Shown: positions 8,214 through 20,055, numbered from the stretch's first letter. The stretch is 64,000 bases of DNA from an uncultured Sphingomonas sp. (GCF_934560975.1 NZ_CAKTFO010000014.1:14690-78689), one strand, 5' to 3'. A program made the numbers and translations. Notes: generated from the sequence alone by a model not told the origin.

Positions 8214-9410
8214 TTACGCTTCCGCCAGTGCCTTTTCGGCAGCATCCCTGTCCCGTTCGGCGCGGCTGCGCTTTTCGGCGGCGGTTTTCAGCTGCCCACA
8301 GGCCGCGTCGATGTCGCGCCCGCGCGGCGTGCGAACAGGGGCGGAAATGCCGGCCTGGAACACGATGTCCGAGAACCGCCGGATCCGCTCCGCGTCGGAA
8401 CATTGGTACGGGGTGCCCGGCCACGGATTGAACGGGATCAGGTTGACCTTGGCCGGCAGCTTGTACTTGCGCAGCAGGCGGACCAGCTCGCGCGCATCGT
8501 CGTCGCTGTCATTCTTGTCCTTCAGCATCACATATTCGAACGTGATGCGGCGGGCATTGTTGGCGCCGGGATAGGCCGCGCACGCCTCCAGCAGCTGCTC
8601 GATCCCGTATTTCTTGTTGAGCGGGACCAGTTCGTCGCGGACGTCCTTGGTCACGGCGTGCAGCGACACCGCCAGGTTGACGCCGATCTCCTCGCCCGCG
8701 CGCTCCATCATCGGGACCACGCCGGAGGTGGAGAGCGTGATACGCCGCTTGGACAAGGCCAGGCCTTCGCCGTCCATCACCAGCTTCAGCGCGTCGCGGA
8801 CATTGTCGAAATTATAGAGCGGCTCGCCCATGCCCATCATCACGATGTTGGTGAGCATGCGGCCTTCCGGCTGGCTCGGCCATTCGCCCAGGCCGTCGCG
8901 CGCCAGCATCACCTGGCCCACGATCTCGCCCGCGGTCAGGTTGCGGACCAGCCGCATCGTGCCGGTATGGCAGAAGGAGCAATTGAGGGTGCAGCCGACC
9001 TGGCTCGACACGCACAAGGTGCCACGATCCGCGTCGGGGATGAACACCATCTCGTAGTCATGGCCGTCATCCGATCGGAGCAGCCACTTGCGGGTGCCGT
9101 CGCTGGACTTCTGCGCCTCCACCACCTGCGGACGGGCGATCACGAACCGTTCGGCCAGCCAGGGGTGCATCGTCTTGGCGATGTCCGTCATCGCGGTGAA
9201 CTCGGTCGCGCCGCGATTGTAGATCCAGTGCCACAATTGCTTGGCGCGCAATTTCGCCTGCTTGGGGTCGAGCCCATGCTCGGCCAGCAAAGCGCCAAGC
9301 TCTTCGCGGGTCAGGCCAATCAGGTCGACGCGGCCATCGGCACGCGCCGCCAGCGGGCGGGGGACGGGAACAGGATCGATGTGGCCGGGGATCGCCATGG
9401 GCGCGTTCAT
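8214..9410 (-). CDS. rlmN: Dual-specificity 23S rRNA/tRNA adenine-C2 methyltransferase RlmN
   Basis: It is a radical SAM enzyme that methylates C2 of A2503 in 23S rRNA and A37 of some tRNAs. The [4Fe-4S] motif is CTLNCSFC (C140, C144, C147), followed by the typical TIVMMGMGEPL-like stretch (NIVMMGMGEPLYNFDN). The catalytic cysteine near the C-terminus is in DAACGQL. I chose ATG 9410 (MNAPMAIPG); an in-frame GTG at 9419 is nearly equal and neither has a strong ribosome site. The C-terminal extension after the last cysteine is lysine/arginine/alanine-rich, probably a helix. Confidence 0.95.
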   Translation of the reverse strand: MNAPMAIPGHIDPVPVPRPLAARADGRVDLIGLTREELGALLAEHGLDPKQAKLRAKQLWHWIYNRGATEFTAMTDIAKTMHPWLAERFVIARPQVVEAQKSSDGTRKWLLRSDDGHDYEMVFIPDADRGTLCVSSQVGCTLNCSFCHTGTMRLVRNLTAGEIVGQVMLARDGLGEWPSQPEGRMLTNIVMMGMGEPLYNFDNVRDALKLVMDGEGLALSKRRITLSTSGVVPMMERAGEEIGVNLAVSLHAVTKDVRDELVPLNKKYGIEQLLEACAAYPGANNARRITFEYVMLKDKNDSDDDARELVRLLRKYKLPAKVNLIPFNPWPGTPYQCSDAERIRRFSDIVFQAGISAPVRTPRGRDIDAACGQLKTAAEKRSRAERDRDAAEKALAEA

Positions 9411-9464
9411 GCGCCGCACATAAGCGAAGTGGCGGATTTTTGCCAGTACCGGCTTTGGGCGGCG

Positions 9465-9920
9465 TCAGCGAGGCAGACAGGCGATGGTCGCGGCATCCAG
9501 CGCGCTGGGCAGCCCCGCCAGGTCATAGTCGTCGACAAAGCGCCGCCCGCCCGGCTCCCGCGCCGAAAGCCGCAGCCGCTCGCCCCCGCGCAGCACCACC
9601 ACCATCCGGCGACCGGCCAGTGCGGCGTCCCGGCCCCCGCCCGACAATAGATAGCGCGTGCCGTCGATCAGCGCCGACACGCTGCCCGCCTGCGCGGCGC
9701 GGCTGAGGCGGACGGTCAGGCGCGGCACGGCGGGCGGGGCGGCGACGGCGGCGAAGCCCTCCCCCCGCTTCGGCATGGCGATCACATAGCAGCCGCCCGC
9801 CCGATCGTCCCGGAACGCCCCCCACCGGCCATATTGGCCGATCGCGGTTCGCGCGGCGGCGGCGGGCGCAAGCCCGAGCCCGACCGTAACGAGTAGCAGG
9901 AAAGAGATCGCGACACGCAT
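9465..9920 (-). CDS. Hypothetical secreted protein
   Basis: This 151-residue protein starts with a standard signal peptide (MRVAISFLLLVTVGLGLAPA, cleavage near AAA-RT). The mature part is beta-rich with two cysteines, one in GGCYVIAMP and one three residues from the end (IACLPR). The layout (a GxWGAFRDD-like start and a short domain with paired cysteines) is reminiscent of invasion-associated locus B proteins, but the match is too weak to assign. It lies 54 bases upstream of rlmN on the same strand and may be co-transcribed. Confidence 0.7.
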   Translation of the reverse strand: MRVAISFLLLVTVGLGLAPAAAARTAIGQYGRWGAFRDDRAGGCYVIAMPKRGEGFAAVAAPPAVPRLTVRLSRAAQAGSVSALIDGTRYLLSGGGRDAALAGRRMVVVLRGGERLRLSAREPGGRRFVDDYDLAGLPSALDAATIACLPR

Positions 9921-9962
9921 GACGCCCCTTCGCCCGCTTACGTGCCGTTGCGCAACAAGCCT

Positions 9963-9991
9963 CTGGCACCGGCGGTCGCCCACGCTATAAC
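9963..9991 (+). promoter_or_regulatory. Putative sigma-70-type promoter of dnaN
   Basis: The -35 box CTGGCA (9963-9968) and -10 box TATAAC (9986-9991) are 17 bases apart. Transcription would start near 9998, about 23 bases before the dnaN ATG. The match is 4/6 and 5/6 to the E. coli-type consensus. It lies in the 100-base gap between divergent genes. Confidence 0.4.
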
Positions 9992-10020
9992 GATCGGCCA
10001 CAGTGGATTGGGGCGGATCA

Positions 10021-11130
10021 ATGAAGGCGACGATCGAACGTGCAACCCTGATGAAGAGCCTGGGACACGTCCAGTCGGTGGTGGAACGCCGCAACACGAT
10101 CCCGATCCTCTCCAACGTCCTGATCGAGGCAATGGAAGGCGGGCTGCGCCTGATGGCGACCGACCTCGACCTGCAGGTGGTGGAAACCATCGCCGCGGCG
10201 GTGGACACGCCGGGCGCGACCACCGTGTCCGCGCACACCCTGTTCGACATCGTCCGCAAGCTGCCGGAAGGGTCGCAGGTCCAGCTGGCGGCGGCCGAGG
10301 GCAAGATGCAGATCACGGCGGGGCGCGCCCGCTTCAACCTGCAAACCCTGCCGCGCGAGGATTTTCCGGTCATCGCCGAGGGCGAGCTGCCGACCCGGTT
10401 CGACCTGCCGGCCGAAACGCTGAAGCAGATCATCGACAAGACCCGCTTCGCCATCTCCACCGAGGAGACGCGTTATTATCTGAACGGCATCTTCCTCCAT
10501 GTGTCGGACGATGCCCAGCCGGTGCTGAAGGCGGCGGCGACCGACGGCCATCGCCTGGCCCGCGTCACCGTTGCCCGTCCCGACGGCGCGGAGGGGATGC
10601 CCGACGTGATCGTGCCGCGTAAGTGCGTGGGCGAGCTGCGCAAGCTCCTGGACGAGGTCGACGGATCGGTCGAAGTGTCGCTGTCGCCCACCAAGGTCCG
10701 TTTCGGCCTGGGCAGCGCGATCCTGACGTCCAAGCTGATCGACGGCACCTTCCCGGATTATTCGCGCGTCATCCCGACCGCCAACGACAAGCTGCTCCGG
10801 ATCGATCCGCGCAGCTTCGAGGAGGGCGTGGACCGCGTCGCCACCATCGCCAGCGAAAAGACGCGCGCCGTGAAGATGGCGCTGGAACGCGACAAGATCA
10901 CCCTGTCGGTGACCAGCCCGGAAAACGGCACCGCCGCCGAGGAAGTGCCCGGCGACTATGCCGCGCAGGGGTTCGAGATCGGGTTCAACGCGCGCTACCT
11001 GCTCGACATTCTCAACCAGATCGACGGCGACCTGGTCGAGGTTCACCTGGCCGATGCCTCCGCCCCGACCCTGATTCGCGAAAATGACAAGGCACCGGCG
11101 CTGTACGTGCTGATGCCGATGCGGGTTTGA
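10021..11130 (+). CDS. dnaN: DNA polymerase III beta subunit (sliding clamp)
   Basis: It forms the ring-shaped clamp that tethers DNA polymerase III to DNA. The 369 residues show the family start MKATIERATLMKSLGHVQSVVERRNTI (broken here: MKATIERATL, then SVVERRNTIPILSNVLI), the conserved FPVIAEGELP, and a C-terminal YVLMPMRV that matches the universal end of the clamp. The ATG at 10021 is chosen over an upstream in-frame ATG at 10003 because the family begins at MKATIE. A strong hairpin terminator follows directly. Confidence 0.97.
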   Translation: MKATIERATLMKSLGHVQSVVERRNTIPILSNVLIEAMEGGLRLMATDLDLQVVETIAAAVDTPGATTVSAHTLFDIVRKLPEGSQVQLAAAEGKMQITAGRARFNLQTLPREDFPVIAEGELPTRFDLPAETLKQIIDKTRFAISTEETRYYLNGIFLHVSDDAQPVLKAAATDGHRLARVTVARPDGAEGMPDVIVPRKCVGELRKLLDEVDGSVEVSLSPTKVRFGLGSAILTSKLIDGTFPDYSRVIPTANDKLLRIDPRSFEEGVDRVATIASEKTRAVKMALERDKITLSVTSPENGTAAEEVPGDYAAQGFEIGFNARYLLDILNQIDGDLVEVHLADASAPTLIRENDKAPALYVLMPMRV

Positions 11131-11152
11131 CGCCCCTTCCCTGACGTGAGAC

Positions 11153-11182
11153 AAAGCCGTGCCTGTTGGGGGCACGGCTTTT
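11153..11182 (+). terminator. Intrinsic terminator after dnaN
   Basis: A perfect 11-base-pair stem (AAAGCCGTGCC at 11153-11163 with GGCACGGCTTT at 11171-11181) has a 7-base loop and ends in a short T run. It separates dnaN from the sugar dehydrogenase gene that starts at 11200. Confidence 0.8.
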
Positions 11183-11199
11183 CGGGGGGAAAGTGCGCG

Positions 11200-12675
11200 A
11201 TGCGCAAGGTTGTGATGGCGTGGGCGGCGATGTCGCTCTGCGGTGGAGCCGCATGGGGCGCGGTGGTGGTGAATCCGTTTCCGGCGATCCAGCCGGGGAT
11301 CAGCGCGCGGATAAAACATTTCACCACGATCCCGGGCACGCAGGCGGGGCGGCCTCAGACCGGTGTGCAGCAGCTGAAGCCGGTCGGCGACAAGAGCGGC
11401 CGCCTGTTCGTCAACGACACGCGCGGCATCCTCTATGTCACGAACAAGGCCGGTGCCACGCCGAAGCCCTACCTGGACCTGCGTGCGCAGAATATCGGCT
11501 TTTCCAACGCGGCCAACAGCACCCAGACGGGGCTGATGAGCTTCGCCTTCCATCCCAATTTCAACCAGGACCCGTCGCAGCCGGGCTATCGCACCGCCTA
11601 CACGATCGACACCACCGCCGCGTCGGCGGGCACGGCGACGTGGAGCCTTCCCGGTCAGCCGGTGAGCCATCACGACGTGGTGCGGGAATGGACCGTGGCC
11701 GACCCCGCCGCTTCTGTCGCGACCGTAACGGGCATGCGCGAGGTGATGCGCCTTTCCCAGCCCAGGAGCGACCATGGTCCGGGCACCATCGCCTTCAACA
11801 GCTCCGCAAAGCCCGGCAGTGCCGATTACGGGAAACTCTATGTCGGCCTGGGCGACGGCGGCGGGGTCAACGATCCCTCCCGCAACGCCCAGAACCTGCA
11901 AAGCCCGTTCGGCAAGATCCTGCGGATCGACCCCGCCGATCCCGACGGCGCGGGCCCGTTGAGCTATGGCGTGCCCACGGACAATCCCTTTGCCGGTCAG
12001 GCCGGGGCGCGGGGCGAAGTGTGGGCCTATGGCTTGCGCAATCCGCAGCATTTCAGCTGGAGCGCCGACGGCCGCATGTTCATCGGGGAGATCGGCCAGG
12101 CGCAGATCGAGGAAGTCGATCTCGGCAAGGCCGGGTCCAATTATGGCTGGCCGATCCGGGAGGGCAGCTATGCCCGCGGCACGGGGTCCGACCAGAAGAT
12201 TTACGACACCCCCGCCAACCCCGGCATGTTCGTCGATCCGATCGCGCAATATGACCATGAGGAGATCGTGCGCGACGGCATCTCTTCACTCGCCAGCCTG
12301 GGCAGCGCCTTTCTCTACGAAGGCAGCCTGGTGCCCGAACTGGTCGGCAAGCTGCTGGTCAGTGACCTGGTATCGGGGCGGCTCTTCTATCTCGACCCCA
12401 ACGATCCCCGGGCCATGTTCCGCGAGTTGACCCTGACGCTGGACGGCCTGCCCACCACCATGCGCGCGCTGGAGGGTTATGCCACCGCCAAGCGGGTCGA
12501 TTTGCGCCTGGGGGTGGACGATCGCGGCGAAATCTACCTGCTGAGCAAGGGCAATGGCGACATCTACCGCCTCATGCAGGCGGTGCCGGAGCCAGAGACA
12601 TGGGCGATGGCGCTGGCGGGCTTCGGCCTGCTCGGCTGGCGGCTGCGTCGCCAGCGTCGGCTGTGTCGGGCCTGA
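11200..12675 (+). CDS. PQQ-dependent sugar dehydrogenase-type beta-propeller with PEP-CTERM anchor
   Basis: This 491-residue exported protein has a signal peptide (MRKVVMAWAAMSLCGGAAWG) and a glucose/sorbosone dehydrogenase beta-propeller (for example SDHGPGTIAFN, YVGLGDGGGVND, WAYGLRNPQHFSW and GSNYGWPI). The C-terminus has a full PEP-CTERM sorting signal: VPEPETWAMAL, a hydrophobic helix and the basic tail RLRRQRR. Exosortase would cut this tail and place the protein at the outer surface. The GGGGGA site nine bases before 11200 sets the start. It lies between dnaN and recF with its own upstream terminator; an exosortase gene is not in this window. Confidence 0.88.
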   Translation: MRKVVMAWAAMSLCGGAAWGAVVVNPFPAIQPGISARIKHFTTIPGTQAGRPQTGVQQLKPVGDKSGRLFVNDTRGILYVTNKAGATPKPYLDLRAQNIGFSNAANSTQTGLMSFAFHPNFNQDPSQPGYRTAYTIDTTAASAGTATWSLPGQPVSHHDVVREWTVADPAASVATVTGMREVMRLSQPRSDHGPGTIAFNSSAKPGSADYGKLYVGLGDGGGVNDPSRNAQNLQSPFGKILRIDPADPDGAGPLSYGVPTDNPFAGQAGARGEVWAYGLRNPQHFSWSADGRMFIGEIGQAQIEEVDLGKAGSNYGWPIREGSYARGTGSDQKIYDTPANPGMFVDPIAQYDHEEIVRDGISSLASLGSAFLYEGSLVPELVGKLLVSDLVSGRLFYLDPNDPRAMFRELTLTLDGLPTTMRALEGYATAKRVDLRLGVDDRGEIYLLSKGNGDIYRLMQAVPEPETWAMALAGFGLLGWRLRRQRRLCRA

Positions 12676-12706
12676 CGCCGGGCGGATCGTCCGCTAACAG
12701 GTAGGG

Positions 12707-13798
12707 ATGGCCGTCCGCCGCCTTGCCCTGTCCGACTTCCGCAACCATGCCGATGCCCTGATCGCGCCGGGCCCCGGTCTGGTGATCCTGTCGGGCGAGA
12801 ATGGGGCGGGCAAGACCAACATCCTTGAGGCGCTGTCCCTGCTCGCGCCGGGGCGGGGCCTGCGCGGCGCCACGTTGTCCGACATGGCGCGGGGGCAGGG
12901 CCCGGGCGGCTTCGCCATCCATGCGCGACTGGCGGACGAGGTGGAGATCGGCACCGGCACGTCGCCCACCGCCCCCGAACGGCGGCAGGTGCGGATCAAC
13001 GGCGGCGATGCGACCGCCGCCGCGCTGGGGGAGCGGCTGTCGCTGCTGTGGCTGACGCCCGCCATGGACCGCCTGTTCACGGAGGGGGCGAGCGGGCGGC
13101 GGCGCTTTCTCGACCGGCTGGTGCTGGCGCGCGAGCCCACCCATGCCCACCATGCCAGCCGCTACGAAGCCGCGATGCGCGCCCGCAACAAATTGCTGGC
13201 CGAACCCGATGGCGCCGATCCGGGTTGGCTGGCGGCGTTGGAGGCGGGCATGGCCGAACATGGCGCGGCGGTGGCGGAGGCGCGGGGGCGGACGGTGGAC
13301 GCACTCGCCGCCCGCCTGCACGACCAGCCCGCCGGTCCGTTCGCGCGCGCCGGTTTGGCGTTGACCGGCTGGTTGGCGCCGGCTGACGATGCCGGCAGCG
13401 CGCTGGCGGATGCGCTGCGGGCGGGGCGCGGCCGCGATGCCGCCGCCGGGCGCACGCTGGCGGGGCCGCATCGCAGCGACCTGGCGGTGACGCATCTCGA
13501 CAAGGCACAACCGGCGGAACTCTGTTCGACCGGCGAGCAGAAGGCGCTGCTGCTCGGGCTGCTGCTGGCCCATGCCGATCTGGTGGCGGAGCACAGGGGG
13601 AGCCGCCCGATCCTGCTGCTGGACGAGGTGGCGGCCCATCTCGATCCGCTGCGCCGCGCGGCCCTGTTCGACCGGCTGGACCGTGCCGGCGGCCAGGTGT
13701 GGATGACCGGCACGGAGCCCGCGCCGTTTGCGGTCGCGCCCGCGCACGCGACCCGGATCACGGTTGCCGACGGGCTGCTCGCCCCCGCCCCCGGCTGA
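12707..13798 (+). CDS. recF: DNA replication and repair protein RecF
   Basis: RecF is an SMC-like ATPase that binds gapped DNA and helps load RecA. Walker A is GENGAGKTN (near residue 30), the signature STGEQKALLLGLLLAHA lies near residue 270, and Walker B is ILLLDEVAAHLD. The length of 363 residues matches the family. No strong ribosome site is visible before ATG 12707 (GGTAGGG lies just upstream). It is followed by gyrB 58 bases later, the usual dnaN-recF-gyrB order with one inserted gene. Confidence 0.95.
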   Translation: MAVRRLALSDFRNHADALIAPGPGLVILSGENGAGKTNILEALSLLAPGRGLRGATLSDMARGQGPGGFAIHARLADEVEIGTGTSPTAPERRQVRINGGDATAAALGERLSLLWLTPAMDRLFTEGASGRRRFLDRLVLAREPTHAHHASRYEAAMRARNKLLAEPDGADPGWLAALEAGMAEHGAAVAEARGRTVDALAARLHDQPAGPFARAGLALTGWLAPADDAGSALADALRAGRGRDAAAGRTLAGPHRSDLAVTHLDKAQPAELCSTGEQKALLLGLLLAHADLVAEHRGSRPILLLDEVAAHLDPLRRAALFDRLDRAGGQVWMTGTEPAPFAVAPAHATRITVADGLLAPAPG

Positions 13799-13821
13799 CC
13801 GCCCGCGCCCGTCCATTTCGC

Positions 13822-13850
13822 TTGGGTTTCGACCCCGGAATCCCTATATA
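13822..13850 (+). promoter_or_regulatory. Putative gyrB promoter giving a leaderless or near-leaderless mRNA
   Basis: A -35-like TTGGGT (13822-13827) and -10-like TATATA (13845-13850) are 17 bases apart, and TATAAT also reads at 13847-13852. With either -10 box the transcript would start at or within about three bases of the gyrB ATG at 13857. No ribosome-binding site exists before that ATG. Confidence 0.45.
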
Positions 13851-13856
13851 ATCGCT

Positions 13857-16325
<2,469 letters not shown>

Positions 16326-16341
16326 GCCGAGTCACAGACCG

Positions 16342-16374
16342 ATGTGCGCCGTCCTCATCGGGGACGGCGCACAT
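16342..16374. terminator. Bidirectional hairpin between gyrB and the GH15 gene
   Basis: A perfect 13-base-pair stem (ATGTGCGCCGTCC at 16342-16354 pairing with 16362-16374) with a 7-base loop lies between convergent genes. It touches the stop codon of the GH15 gene. There is no long T run, so its strength as an intrinsic terminator is uncertain. Confidence 0.65.
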
Positions 16375-18155
16375 TATCGTTGCTGCCGTTCCCGGGCGGG
16401 TCCACCCGTCTTGCCGAGGCTCAGCGCCGACGCCACCAGCGAGAGATGCGACAGCGCCTGCGGGAAATTGCCCATCAGCCGGCCGGTGGACAGCGACACT
16501 TCCTCCGACAACAGTCCCAGATCGTTGGCGGTCGCGCAGAGCCGGTCGAACAGCTGGCGGGCATCATCGTGGCGGCCCTGCAGCCCGTACACATCGGCCA
16601 GCCAGAAGCTGCAGGCGATAAACGCCCCCTCGTCGCCGCCGACGCCGTCGTCAGTGTCTTCGGTCGCGTAGCGGAGGACATAGCCGCCCACCATCAGCTC
16701 CCGCTCGATCGCCGCGACGGTGCCGACGATGCGTGGATCGTCGGGCGGCAGGAAGCCGACCAGCGGCAGCGCCAGCGTCGCGGCGTCCAGCGCATCATCG
16801 TCGTAAGCGCGGACGAAGCTGTTGCGCGCCGTGCTGAACCCGCGTTCCAGCACCTCCGCCTTCACGGCATCGGCGAGGTCGCGATAATGCCGCGCCAGCT
16901 CCCTGTCCTGCTCGAACCAGGTCGCGGCGCGGTCGAACGCGACCCAGCACATCACCTTGGACTGGACATGGTGGCGCGGCGGGCCACGGCTTTCCCAGAA
17001 GCCCGCATCAGGCTCCCGCCACAGATCCTCGGCCTTTTTCACCAGCAGGCGGAACAGGGCATCGTCGCCATCCCGCTGGCGATGGTGGCAGGCGAGCAGC
17101 AAGGTGTTGAGTATCTCGCCATAGACGTCGAGCTGGAGCTGATCGATCGCGGCATTGCCGATCCGCACCGGGCGCGATCCGTTGAAGCCGGCCAGCCACT
17201 CCGCCTCCCACTCCTCCGCATGGCGATGACCGGTAACGGTGTAGAGCGGCCGGACATCGACCGGCTCGCCCGCCAGCGAGCGGCGGAGCCAGCCGGTCCA
17301 GGCCCGCGCCTCCTCCTCGAACCCGGCATGGTGGAAGGCCAGCAGGGTGAAAGTGGCGTCGCGCAGCCAGCAGAAGCGATAATCCCAGTTGCGCGTCCCG
17401 CCCGCGCCTTCGGGCAGGGAGGTGGTGGGGGCTGCGACCATGCCGCCGGTCGGGCGATGCACCAGAGCCTTGAGCGTCAGCAGGGAGCGGGCGACGATCG
17501 CGCGGTCGGGGCCGTCATAGTCCAGCTTGGCGATCCAGTCCCGCCAGAAACGCTGCGTGTTGGCAAGGTCGTGGGGCGGATGGAGCGGCTCCGGCTCCTG
17601 TCCGTGCGACGGATACCACGTCATGGTGAAGCAGACCCGCTCACCCGCCGCCACATCGAACCGGCTGGTCAGGGTGCCGCAATCATGGGTCACGTCGGCA
17701 TCGGCGCGCAGCACCACCGCATTGGGACCGGCTACCGCGAACACCTCACGCGGCGAGCGGACCTCCACCAGCGGCCGGACCTGCCCATAGTCGAAACGCA
17801 GCGCCAAGGTTGAACGGATGGTGGTCGTGCCCCAGCGCCCCTCCACGATCCGCACCACGTCCGGCGCCTCGCCCCGGATCGGCATGAAGTCGATCAGGGT
17901 CACGCCGCCGCCGTCGGTCTCCCACACAGTCTCCAGGATCAGCGTGTCGTCCTGATAACGCCGCTCGGTCCGGACGATTTCGCCCTCCGGCGCGATCCGC
18001 CAATGGCCGTTGTCCTCGTTCCCGAGCAGAGCGGCGAAGCATGCCTCCGAATCGAAGCGCGGCATGCACAGCCATTCGATCGATCCGTCGCGCGCAACCA
18101 GGGCGGCCGTCTCGCCGTCCCCGATCATGCCGTAATCCTCGATCCGCTTCGCCAT
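16374..18155 (-). CDS. Glycoside hydrolase family 15 (glucoamylase/trehalase-like)
   Basis: This 593-residue enzyme has the two-part GH15 layout: an N-terminal beta-sandwich (start IEDYGMIGDGETAALVARDG, about 1-220) and an (alpha/alpha)6 barrel. The barrel carries GTRNWDYRFCWLRDATFTL, with the family substrate-binding residues, and the GDEGAFIACSFWLADVY region, where a catalytic glutamate lies. GH15 proteins of this type in bacteria are often trehalases or glucan hydrolases; the substrate is not shown. There is no signal peptide, so it acts in the cytoplasm. It is convergent with gyrB. Confidence 0.9.
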   Translation of the reverse strand: MAKRIEDYGMIGDGETAALVARDGSIEWLCMPRFDSEACFAALLGNEDNGHWRIAPEGEIVRTERRYQDDTLILETVWETDGGGVTLIDFMPIRGEAPDVVRIVEGRWGTTTIRSTLALRFDYGQVRPLVEVRSPREVFAVAGPNAVVLRADADVTHDCGTLTSRFDVAAGERVCFTMTWYPSHGQEPEPLHPPHDLANTQRFWRDWIAKLDYDGPDRAIVARSLLTLKALVHRPTGGMVAAPTTSLPEGAGGTRNWDYRFCWLRDATFTLLAFHHAGFEEEARAWTGWLRRSLAGEPVDVRPLYTVTGHRHAEEWEAEWLAGFNGSRPVRIGNAAIDQLQLDVYGEILNTLLLACHHRQRDGDDALFRLLVKKAEDLWREPDAGFWESRGPPRHHVQSKVMCWVAFDRAATWFEQDRELARHYRDLADAVKAEVLERGFSTARNSFVRAYDDDALDAATLALPLVGFLPPDDPRIVGTVAAIERELMVGGYVLRYATEDTDDGVGGDEGAFIACSFWLADVYGLQGRHDDARQLFDRLCATANDLGLLSEEVSLSTGRLMGNFPQALSHLSLVASALSLGKTGGPARERQQR

Positions 18156-18270
18156 GCCTGCATCCTACGCCGCCGCGCACCGGGTCACGCGCCGGACGCT
18201 TCATAACCGGCGGGTGCCCCGCGCGGGGTGACAAAGATTGTCTTAGCCGACGGTGCCCGTGCGGCGCGTG

Positions 18271-20055
18271 TCAATCACCCGGCAGGATGTGGTGCAGCAC
18301 CTGCCGCGCCGTATCCTTGATCAGCGACGCCTCCTCCGGGTCGCCCTTGACCAGCATCGACATGAAGCTTTTCGCCTGGGTCAGGTTGATGTGCGGCGGC
18401 AGCGGCGGCACTTCGGGATCGCACTTCACCTCCAGCACCACCGGCACGCGGGCGGCCAGAGCCTCGTCCCAGGCGGCCCCCATCCGGTCGGGATCGTCGC
18501 AATAGATGCCCTTTAGCCCGATCAGCTCAGCGAACTTGTGATAGGGCACGTCGGGCAGGTTCTGCGTCGCCTCGAACTTGGGATTGCCCTCCATCACGCG
18601 CTGTTCCCACGTGACCTGGTTCAGATCCTCATTGTTCAGCACGCAGACGATGAAGCGCGGATCGGCCCATTGTCGCCAATATTTCTGGACGGTGATCAGC
18701 TCCGCCATGTTGTTCATCTGCATGGCGCCGTCCCCGACCGAGGCGATCACCGGCCGCCCCGGAAAGGCGAACTTGGCGGCGATGGCATAGGGCACGGCCG
18801 CGCCCATGGAAGCGAGGCCGCCCGACAGCGATCCCATCATGCCGCGCCGCATCCTGATGTCGCGGGCATACCAATTGGCGCAGCTGCCGGAATCGCTGGT
18901 CAGGATCACGTCGTCGGGCAACCGCTCGCTCAGTTCGGTGAAGATGCGTTGCGGATTGACCGGGTCCGCCTTGGCATGGGCGCGTTCGGTCACGACCTGC
19001 CGCCAATCGTCGTTCCAGCCCTTGATGGTATCCCGCCAGCTATCGTCCTCCTTGGGGCGGAGCAGCGGCAGCAGGGCTGCCAGCGTCAGCCCGGCGTCGC
19101 CCTCCAGATTGAGCTCCATGGGGTAGCGGATCGACAACATGCCGGGGTCGAGGTCGATCTGCACCCCGCGCGCCTGGCCTTCCTTGGGCAGGAATTCGGA
19201 ATAAGGGAAACCCGACCCGACCATCAGCAACGTGTCGCATTCCATCATCAGGTCATAGCTGGGCTTGGTGCCGAGCAACCCGATCGATCCGGTGACCCAT
19301 GGCAGGTCGTCTGGCAGCACCTGCTTGCCGAGCAGGGCCTTGGCCGCGCCCGCGCCGAGCCGGTCGGCAACGGCGATCACCTCGTCCGTCGCCTCCTTCG
19401 CGCCCGCGCCGACCAGGATGGCGACCTTGCGCCCGGCGTTCAGGATCTCCGCCGCGCGGGCGAGATCCGCCTCCTGCGGCACCACCCGCGGCCGGCTCCA
19501 GCCGACGCCGGAGAAGACCGCGCCATGTTTGCGCGGCGGCTCCTCCATGGTCATTTCCTGAAGGTCGTTGGGGAAGATCAGGGCGGTGACGCGGCGGTGC
19601 CCCAACGCGATCCGCACCGCGCGGTCGGTGATGTGCCGCACCTGCGCGGGCACGCTGGCGGTGGCGACGAACTCGCCCGCCACGTCTTTGAACATCGACT
19701 GGAGGTCCAGCTCCTGCTGGTAATGCGCGCCGATCGCGGTGCGCGCCTGCTGGCCGGCAATGGCCAGCACCGGCATATGATCCAGCCGCGCATCGTAGAG
19801 ACCGGTCAGCAGGTGTGCCGCGCCCGGCCCGGACGTGGCGATGCACACGCCCAGCTCGCCCGTGAACTTGGCATGGGCGGATGCCATGAAGGCCGCCATC
19901 TCCTCATGCCGGACCTGCACGAATTCGAACCGGTCGCCGGCCCGGTCCAGCGCACCGAGCAGCCCGTTGATGCCGTCTCCAGGGTAGCCGAAGATCCGCC
20001 TGACACCCCATTGGTGCAGCCGATCCCAGAAGAAGTCGCCGACGGTTTGGGCCAT
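18271..20055 (-). CDS. Thiamine-diphosphate enzyme, pyruvate oxidase-like
   Basis: This 594-residue flavin/ThDP-type enzyme resembles PoxB (pyruvate:quinone oxidoreductase) and related oxidases. The N-terminal domain contains FGYPGDGINGLLGAL and the catalytic glutamate in VRHEEMAAFMA. The central domain has GLLGTKPSYDLMMECDTLLMVG, and the C-terminal ThDP-binding motif is GDGAMQMNNMAELITV with NNEDLNQ. The ATG at 20055 begins the domain. A strong EcfG-type promoter lies upstream, which suggests general-stress induction. The exact 2-keto acid and the presence of a C-terminal membrane-binding helix like that of E. coli PoxB are not clear. Confidence 0.88.
   Translation of the reverse strand: MAQTVGDFFWDRLHQWGVRRIFGYPGDGINGLLGALDRAGDRFEFVQVRHEEMAAFMASAHAKFTGELGVCIATSGPGAAHLLTGLYDARLDHMPVLAIAGQQARTAIGAHYQQELDLQSMFKDVAGEFVATASVPAQVRHITDRAVRIALGHRRVTALIFPNDLQEMTMEEPPRKHGAVFSGVGWSRPRVVPQEADLARAAEILNAGRKVAILVGAGAKEATDEVIAVADRLGAGAAKALLGKQVLPDDLPWVTGSIGLLGTKPSYDLMMECDTLLMVGSGFPYSEFLPKEGQARGVQIDLDPGMLSIRYPMELNLEGDAGLTLAALLPLLRPKEDDSWRDTIKGWNDDWRQVVTERAHAKADPVNPQRIFTELSERLPDDVILTSDSGSCANWYARDIRMRRGMMGSLSGGLASMGAAVPYAIAAKFAFPGRPVIASVGDGAMQMNNMAELITVQKYWRQWADPRFIVCVLNNEDLNQVTWEQRVMEGNPKFEATQNLPDVPYHKFAELIGLKGIYCDDPDRMGAAWDEALAARVPVVLEVKCDPEVPPLPPHINLTQAKSFMSMLVKGDPEEASLIKDTARQVLHHILPGD

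Noticed and set aside
10018..12258. Long minus-strand frame under dnaN and the sugar dehydrogenase
   Set aside because: It crosses two good plus-strand genes and a terminator and shows only low-complexity Arg/His/Gln-rich sequence typical of a shadow frame.
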